This document shows positions 57,401 to 64,000 of a DNA stretch of 64,000 nucleotides, in pieces. Location: positions 248,001 through 312,000 of the forward strand of contig JAMXBD010000973.1 of assembly GCA_024138025.1 (NCBI GenBank). Reading direction: 5' to 3'. Every line of letters starts with the position of its first letter. The first letter of the stretch is position 1. This DNA is from Combretum micranthum. Taxonomy: Eukaryota; Streptophyta; Magnoliopsida; Myrtales; Combretaceae. The notes below the pieces were generated by a model. That model did not search any database and was not told the origin of the DNA. It saw only the letters and a program-made list of their open reading frames with translations. The position numbers and the translations under genes are program-made.

Positions 57401-57964
57401 TTTAAAAGCTATTTTCCTATTACTCCATGGACATAAAGGTGATTTTGGAAGTTTACTGTTTCTAAACTTCAAAAGAATAAGCAATTTTGTGCAAATACTT
57501 ATGCATTGTTGGTTCTTAGTTCTATTAATAGAGTAAATTGGATTTAGACCTTTTTAATAGTTGGGGATACAAAACAAAATGGGTTAGTGGGTATTTTGAC
57601 AGTTAAATTAGTATAATATCAAATGTAGTGAGGAAGTAGTGTAACAGAGTTTTTTGGCAAGATGTTATCAACTTGTCTATAAAGGACATCTGGTGGTGAT
57701 ATTTATAGGCAAAAGAGATTGGTTGTTTTCGCGAGCATTTACATGCTTAGGAGGGGGGTATGGGGGTATGTTGGGAAGGGGTACGCAAGGTAGTTGTCAA
57801 AGTGGTGGATATAAAGCCATTATACCACTTTTTGAGAATGATCACATGCCAAATAGGATGGTCCGATCAGTTCCATTATAGTCGACTGAGTCTAGTTTGG
57901 AGGTCGGCTAATAGAATTAAGTTGTCGCATGCTCCAATTAAGTTGGTCAGGCTTGAGGGATCCT
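57401..57964. other. Intergenic, short ORFs only
   Basis: Two overlapping ORFs (57654-57881 and 57760-57966) in a G-rich patch, with no family resemblance I can name. Confidence 0.3.
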
Positions 57965-58092
57965 AAGGGTCTATTTGTTTTGTCGGCATACAAACGACAT
58001 ATAGATGTTTTCAAATAAACTCTCTATTAAGCAATAAATACAGGTGAAAAACAAATATTTTTTTTCATAAATAGATCAAACAAACCTTGAAT
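57965..58092. mobile_element. Short MITE-like element
   Basis: The left end TAAGGGTCTATTTGTTTTG and the reverse-complemented right end CAAGGTTTGTTTGATC, with an interior ATTAAG-AATAAATAC word, resemble the MITE-like elements at 15252-15485 and 18463-18682. About 128 bases, so possibly a deletion derivative. Confidence 0.4.
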
Positions 58093-59659
58093 CTAAATTT
58101 TCCCATCAACAATTGTCTTCTTCCCCCCTCTACTCTTTTGCTGAAGAGTCTAAACTCTAAATTTAACCAACAATCAGACACTAAACTATTGGGTATGGAG
58201 AAATTAGTGTTGTAGCAATCAATTCTGGAGATTAACCTTAATGTTTACAACTTTGGCCATGTGGGCACTTATGCAGAAAGCACTTTAGCTTACATTTGGC
58301 TCCGTTGTTGGGTAAAGTGTTTTAGAAATAGATCTAAGCATAGTGTCATTTGTCATAGAGTGGACCTAGTTGAGTGGTTGAAGTAGAGTTATGTGGCTTT
58401 TGATGGTATTGTGAATTCTAACAAAAGAATTTTCTATTGGAAGGGTTGTCGTTTGGGAGAAGTTTGCCTTTTCAAATTCTGGCATAAGATACTATGTTGT
58501 TTCAGGCATGAATTTGTTATGCACAATAGTTACATTTGCACATGTCTGCTCTACGTCACATCATGTCAAAATCACTAGCTATTGGATTTGGTATGCAGGA
58601 GATTACTGGATTAAGGAATGACATTGCTTTATCCTTTAAACCGTTGCATTCTAGTCCATATGTTTAATAAATCCCCCCCCTTTTTCAAAATTTACCTTTT
58701 TCATTCTTTACTCCAATTTTTCTTGTGTTTTGTATTGTCAAGCTTTTCTCAAACACTTCCATCTTTCTTTAAACGCTCAAATAAGTGATCATGTTAGGCA
58801 TGGAGAGCCATGGTTCATTTGCAACTCAATAAGACAATCGATTCTATGGAGGAGGGTATACCCTACCTCCTTCAAGGAAATGATAATGGAGGCATCAAGC
58901 AATATGTCATGCCAACCATTCAGTAGAGAGATAGACATATACTCCCTTATCAAATCCCTTAATTGATATCATTATAGAAATGAATACGATGATAAGTGAA
59001 ACGCAATCGATTTTGAAATACCTTTAGCGAATCATATAGGCCCTAACTCAATTAACTAGGTCAATTAAATTAAGGAAGATAAAATAGAGGTCATGGTGCA
59101 TTTTTTCAGTGAAAATCCTCTAGAATACTGTATTTGTCACCCAAGACACATAGCTAATGTGTCCACTTAGTTTATGGGAATTGAATATATGTTTATCTCA
59201 AGTGTTTAGGGTCTCGGTTGAGGGTGCCATTCTCAGATTTTTTTTAGGATATATGTATTCACCATTTCTAGGTGTCCCATTGTCATTACCATATAAACTC
59301 CTAACTGGTATTAATTCACTTTGAGGCATTGTGTGAGAATCTACATTATAGGCTTATGCCATAATTGTTCCACTACGTCTTCAATGTGAAGGAGGACAAA
59401 GGGTATATAAGCTTGTCTTAGACTCATAGAAACACTACAATATAAATTTCTATCACCAAAATCATCATCATTGATTCGATCTCTAGAAATATAACTAATC
59501 TTATCATTTTTCTATCGCAAAATTTCTATCTTTAGAGCCTTTTTTAATTTTTTATAGTGAAAGTTCCCTTTCCATTCTCCTAATCGTATTTGTAATTCTT
59601 TTTAGAATGGGAACGATTTGCAAATGATAATTAATGGTGTTCGATCTCTAAATTTAGAA
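58093..59659. other. Intergenic, possibly decayed retroelement DNA
   Basis: Contains several broken, coding-like stretches on the plus strand (for example around 58260-58560 and 58730-58960) that I could not assign. Their proximity to the LINE remnant suggests old retroelement sequence, but no motif proves it. Confidence 0.3.
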
Positions 59660-59945
59660 GAAGCCTTTGTCCCTTAATGCTTAAGAACTTCAAGTCCAAC
59701 TAGCAAGCTTCCCTTTAAGTTTCTCCATGATGAAGTCAAGATCCTTATTGACAGCTTCCCCCCTTTTCTAATTATCAAACCAAGGTATTTGACCATTTCA
59801 TTAGCTAGATCAATATTCAAGACATCCATAATCTACACTTGAAGCTCATGACTTATATTCTTCAAAAAGCTCATGACTATTAGGTTTGATGACATTTTGA
59901 CTAACATACCTATCCCTTGTGCTATGTCAAATGCCAAGGGGCAAG
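59660..59945 (-). pseudogene. LINE (non-LTR) reverse transcriptase remnant
   Basis: Read on the minus strand, about 59690-59850 translates, with one frame slip, to NIDLANEMVKYLGLIIRKGG and then a KDLDFIMEKLKGKLASWT-type stretch. This matches the KYLGLP...I..K...RL..W region that follows the catalytic part of plant LINE reverse transcriptases. The preceding minus-strand bases (59850-59945) fit the same domain with stops. The catalytic motifs and endonuclease are not visible, so this is only a small decayed piece. Confidence 0.6.
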
Positions 59946-61166
59946 AGGAGACTCGAGACTTTCTAAATGGATTAAACTTGGTTAGAGCGGTTAATTAATG
60001 TAAAGAAATTTGATTTCTTTCTGTTTTCTTTTTCTTCCTTTTTGTTAATTCTTGATGAACTTGGATGTATCTATTCAAAATGTTGACTATAATGGATAAA
60101 TGTTGCCCACTTAATGCAATGTACTTAATTTTTTTTATGTTTTGTCTCTATTTTCTCTTCCTCACTCTTATACTTTGTTTCTCATGTTAACTAGTATTAT
60201 ATGCTAGCTAGTTACCAAATCCAACTAATATTTTTCCAACAAATATCGAGTCTTGCCAGATAAGGTTCAAGTTTCTATACTTTTAGATTTTATGCTCCAT
60301 ATCTTTGGAAAGCTGCGATTCATGATATATCACTACTACTCTTTGAATATAGTGACATGGAATTATTCAGTGATGGACCACAGGATGGTATATCCCATTA
60401 TTAAGGACTGACGATATCTAATGAATGGACTTCCAAAGATTTGATGTGACCTGAATTTGAATCATTGGTATCCACATCTTTTTGAAGCTTTTACTTGCTC
60501 AACGTAGCAACCTTCTTGGGAAGTGGCCCCTTTTTTGATGAAGTTTCTATATGATTCTTCCTATGAGAGATTGGATCGCATAGAAACTCTAACTAGAGTA
60601 GAAAAAGCTCCATCGGATACTCGACAACTCTCACTTATGGGAGTTAGATGATGAGACAGTGCTTCTAATGGCAAACCATGCGAGTGTAATATCATCTTCA
60701 TGGGAGACTTTAGGCTTCGGTCGACATTGACTAAGAGCAGGCTCAATTTAATTTGATAAGTAGTTCAATTAGGTTGACAGTCTAGTCCTTTAAACCTGTA
60801 GTATAATCATTTGCTATAACTTGACAAAATGTTGATAAAAACTATTGTAATGTTGCTTTAATTCAATAAACTAATGTTCCCTTTCATTATATTGTTGCCT
60901 TCATTTCCATATTCTACCTTTGCCTGTTTTGATTTGTATTAATTTTTCTTCTTATATATAACTAATCAACTGTCTCTAAGTACTAGGGCTTAGTGTATTT
61001 CACAACTTGGTAAGTGAGTTTAGATGGCTGACAAGTGACTAGGTTTGATCATGTTGCCTTATTATTTGAATAAGCTAGATTTGAGTAAGGAAACTTGTTG
61101 TTTCAAAATATGATAAGGGAAGTCCTTGGGTTTTAGTAAAGACGAGTTGCCCAACATAAGTTGAAA
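59946..61166. other. Intergenic, no recognisable gene
   Basis: AT-rich DNA with no credible ORF. A minus-strand ORF at 60561-60746 is not recognisable. Part may belong to the decayed minus-strand LTR at 61.5 kb. Confidence 0.35.
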
Positions 61167-61345
61167 AGCTTAGTGTTAAAGTTTTACAAGGGAGTCACTC
61201 GAATATAGTTATATCAATGAGCTTACCTAACCACGTGTTAAAGAGCTTGGTATTGAAGTGTGTTAAGGGGAGTCACGCGAATGTACTAATATCAATGAGT
61301 TTACTTAACTCAAGCTATAGAGCTGAGTGTTAAAGTAAGTTATGT
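61167..61345. repeat. 77-base tandem repeat, 2.3 copies
   Basis: AGCTTAGTG at 61167, AGCTTGGTA at 61244 and AGCTGAGTG at 61321 are spaced exactly 77 bases apart. Units share GTTAAAG, a GGGAGTCAC(T/G)CGAAT word and AATATCAATGAG-type words. Confidence 0.75.
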
Positions 61346-61549
61346 TAAACCAATGGAGGCGCAATCTTATCTTAATGAGGAAATGTATTGCAAATGCTTA
61401 ATGAATATAGTGAAGTTACAATTAATAAGCGAATTATGTTCGGATGTGTTGAACTTTTATGCGCAATATATATATGTGTTTTTGTTTGTGCTTGTATGGA
61501 TATTTTGCAGGTCTGGAGTATACCAGAGTTTTAGGAATGATTCATTTAG

Positions 61550-61844
61550 AATTTCCTAAAACTTAAAATATAAAAGTTGGTAGAGCTCTCTCCAAGCTTT
61601 CCGTTGCATCTTGAATCACCTCAATTGGAGTCAAATGAGAGAGAGGTGACCAAAATGCAAAACATTATTGATCTACACCAACAAGTCGAGCTTATGTGCA
61701 AAGGTCTGGACCTTTTGAGTATCAAATGTTCAGGTGGCCCAAAAGACAAGACTATTGTGCAAAGATCCATACCTTTTGAACATCAAAATGCCAGCCCACT
61801 ACAAAATGTCTAAAAGGTCCAAACCTTTGCACTTGTCAACTTGC
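61550..61844 (-). mobile_element. Tekay-type LTR fragment (minus strand)
   Basis: The reverse complement of 61575-61650 contains ATTGAGGTGATTCAAG and AGAGCTCTACCAACTTT, matching the LARD LTR block at 33859-33940. Upstream in the same sense are word repeats of 61 bases: GTGCAAAGGTC at 61696 and GTGCAAAGATC at 61757, plus the complementary AAAAGGTCCAAACCTTTGCAC at 61812-61832. The order (word repeats, then block) is the same as in the LARD. The LTR ends are not visible. Confidence 0.55.
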
Positions 61845-62010
61845 TGTTAGAGCTTTTCTTAAATAGGTGACTTATGGGACTTTGGGGCAATGACTATTTG
61901 ATTTGAAGATACTATAAAGTTTTTGAGAGATGTAGAGTAGAGAGTTGAGCTTATTTTGAAGGGATTATGTTAAATCTCTCTCTTGATTTGTATTTATGAT
62001 AGTTTGAGTG

Positions 62011-62217
62011 TGTTATAGAATAGGAACGTATAATTAGAATTATTTTCACTTATTCTTAGAGCTGTAAATATATGTAATTTGTATAGAATATTCTCTAGAT
62101 ATTCATTGTACATAAATAGGGTCTTACTTTCCTTTTTTGGTTTCTTAAAATCTTGTATATATAACCCTATGAATTAATGAGACATAATGTATAATTTTCC
62201 CATCAATCTTGATTACA
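62011..62217 (+). repeat. 5' LTR of Copia 2
   Basis: It begins TGTTATAGAATAGGAACG and ends CTTGATTACA immediately before a primer-binding site. A TATATAACCC box lies near 62157-62166. An earlier TGTTAGAGC at 61845 is an alternative 5' end. The 3' LTR lies outside the window, so the left edge cannot be checked by comparison. Confidence 0.6.
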
Positions 62218-62229
62218 TGGTATCAGAAC
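62218..62229 (+). other. Primer-binding site of Copia 2
   Basis: TGGTATCAGAAC abuts the LTR. It differs from the initiator-Met complement seen in the other two elements at one base (AAC for AGC). Confidence 0.8.
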
Positions 62230-62821
62230 GATCAATTTTAGGTTTTCTTGCTTCCTTGATTACCTATTACTAGGTTTCTAGTCTTCTTCTGCCTTCTTTA
62301 CTTTTCATTCCTTCCATGTATCAGTAACCTAATTTACCCATTTTCAGGGTTTTTTGTCTTCTTCTACTAATCCATGGATTAGGTTTATAGGAATCTAGTT
62401 GTCATCCTTGTGCGGGGCCAGATCAGAGATTGATTAAGGCATCAGTGATATTTGTGTAAGCTGGTTTGTTGGTCAGTGTTGTGTGCAAGTGGATTTGTGG
62501 TGTTTTCATCGAAGTTGGAATTTTTATTTTGCTGCTGAGCGCATCGAGTTACTGCTGGTTCATTGGCATTAGTGATGTTACTGGTTGGTTGGAATTTTTG
62601 GCTTAAGCTTCTTAAGTGTTAGGTTACTGGTTGGAGCTTTCGTGGAGTTTCTGGTGTGCGTTCTTTTGAGGTTGGGTGTGTGAGGAGTTAAAGTGTGGTA
62701 TCGGTTAGTTTTTTTTTTTTTTTTTTTGGGGTAGGGGAAGGAGGGCGCTCTTTGATTAAAATGTTATTTTAGGTTTTTTTTTCTAGTTAATTAGCATTAT
62801 TGAAAGTTGTTATTGGTACCT

Positions 62822-64000
62822 ATGGCTAACGAGCAAAATTGTAATAAAGGAAATAATAAGAGTCAAGATTCTGGGGGAACTGAATATTTTAACTATCATG
62901 ATTGTGGTCACATTAAGTGCACTTATCCAAAATTATTGAATAAATCTCAGAAGTCTCATTTAGATCATATTATAGCAGCTACTATAAGTTCATATACAAA
63001 GACTATTACACTATCTACATATGAGTTTGTTAAGTATCGCTAGTATCAAGAAACAATAAAAAATTCATCTCAATCTATCACTACGCTTACTAAATCAGCT
63101 AATCAAGATAAGTGCCTTCTTTCATCCACTTCACAATGGATCATAGATTTAGGTAATATTAATCATATGAAGTAATTTTAGTCTCTTCACCACCTTTAAA
63201 TTACATACCTCATCTTCTGCTGTCCCTTTGGCAGATGGCTCTACATCATCTGTCGTTGGTTTTGGCTCTGTTCATCCTACTCCTTTACTTTCCTTAACTT
63301 TTGTTTTAAATCCACCAAAATTTTCTTTAATCTGATATCAGTAAATCAAATTACTCATAGCATAAACTATTGTGTCTCATTTTTCCTAATTATTATTTGT
63401 TTTAGGATCTTATGACAAAGAGATTATTGGTAAAGGATGTTTTAGGAGGTCTGTATGTTCTGGATACTTAGTTGGATGTTCCAAAACCCATTGCATGCTC
63501 ATGTGTCTTGACTCCTTTTGAAGCATATTGTTGACTTGGCCATCCCTCCCTCTTGTCTTAAAGAAGTTATGTCCTCATTTCCAAAATGTAATGTCTCTGT
63601 GAAGATGAGTCTTATCAGTTGCAAAACATCGTCGTTAGTTTTATATGTCTTTGTATCAATAAGAGAACTAGCTTTCCTTTTGAATTGTTCATTCAGATGT
63701 TTGGGGTCCTTGTTCAGTCACATCAAAAATTGGGTTTCACTACTTTGTTACTTTTGTTGATGACTTTTCTCAAATGACTTGGCTTTATTTAATGAAACAT
63801 CGTTTTGAGTTGTTTTCCCATTTCACTGCTTTTTGTGCTGAAGTTAAAACTCAAATTAATATTGATGTACACATTTTGAGAAGTGATAATGCTAGGATAT
63901 ATTTATCCGATTCATTCAAGACTTATATGGTAAAGCAGGATATTATTCATTAGATTTCGTGTGTAGACACACCATCTCAAAATGGTGTGGCTAAGAAGAA
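62822..64000 (+). pseudogene. Copia 2 gag-pol remnant (3' part beyond window)
   Basis: A degenerate zinc knuckle, YHDCGHIKCTYPKLL, lies near 62911. Protease-like WIIDLGNINHM follows near 63138-63170, where the DSGA-type motif is lost. The pre-integrase zinc-binding region and integrase core lie in shifting frames from about 63520: DVWGPC-like sequence near 63700, FVDDFSQMTWLY near 63754, LRSDNARIY near 63877 and TPSQNGVAKKK at the window end. Several frameshifts and an in-frame stop near 63951 are visible. It is a different family from Copia 1, with distinct gag linker and integrase sequence. Confidence 0.85.

Larger units (their letters stand above)
62011..64000 (+). mobile_element. Copia LTR retrotransposon 2, decayed, continues past window end
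   Basis: LTR, primer-binding site, zinc knuckle, degenerate protease, pre-integrase and integrase core follow in Copia order. Only about 590 bases separate the primer-binding site from the zinc knuckle, and they hold no long ORF, so most of gag is missing or eroded. A run of T at 62710-62729 lies in this part. Confidence 0.85.

Noticed and set aside
58130..58970. A plus-strand gene between the MITE and the LINE remnant
   Set aside because: Several coding-like fragments exist, but stops are frequent, no domain is recognisable and no consistent splice pattern joins them.

Overview
This window is nuclear DNA from a flowering plant, most likely a eudicot. It holds spliced genes with GT-AG introns, AT-rich intergenic DNA, and a dense, nested load of plant-type LTR retrotransposons (Tekay/Del-like Gypsy, Copia, a SIRE-like LTR), hAT-like and Mutator-like DNA elements, MITEs and a LINE remnant. 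I could support only two ordinary genes. Nothing prokaryotic (operon, CRISPR array) is visible, and I saw no convincing tRNA or rRNA gene by eye.

Layout. (1) 1-14728 is a nest of four copies (here A1-A4) of one long LTR of about 3.35-3.4 kb, in alternating orientation. None has an internal domain, so they look like solo LTRs. They are interleaved with a split SIRE-like LTR. (2) 15.2-19.1 kb holds gene 1, a four-exon gene for a 408-residue protein of the plant family I recall as 'PRLI-interacting factor A', with related MITEs upstream and in intron 3. (3) About 20.1-22.75 kb is a degenerate minus-strand Tekay-type LTR with internal 62-63 bp repeats. (4) About 23.0-44.5 kb is a three-copy tandem array of a roughly 2 kb non-coding unit. 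It has been inflated by a Copia element (23109-28068), a 0.4 kb DNA insertion, a Mutator-like element with 9-bp target duplication (29522-30261), a hAT-like element with 8-bp duplication (31082-31909) and a very young 8.8 kb non-autonomous Tekay-type retrotransposon (LARD, 32604-41428). (5) 44.5-47.6 kb holds an LTR/promoter-like stretch and a minisatellite of about 114 bp period, with two inverted hAT-like elements in and beside it. (6) 48.0-49.6 kb holds gene 2, a two-exon dynein light chain (LC8/DYNLL-type) gene with a long N-terminal extension. (7) 50-64 kb is repeat-rich intergenic DNA: two more hAT-like elements, an inverted/tandem repeat, MITEs, a minus-strand LINE remnant, a Tekay LTR fragment and a second, decayed Copia element running off the window end.

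The two genes have no visible functional link. Insertions can be ordered because the tandem units and minisatellite give an 'empty site' for each one. The LARD is the youngest: its LTRs are nearly identical. I did not find a convincing undescribed molecular system. The observations most worth following are the LARD, the Pack-MULE candidate, the tandem array as an insertion trap, and a conserved 66-80 bp block plus dyad-word repeats shared by otherwise different LTR families.
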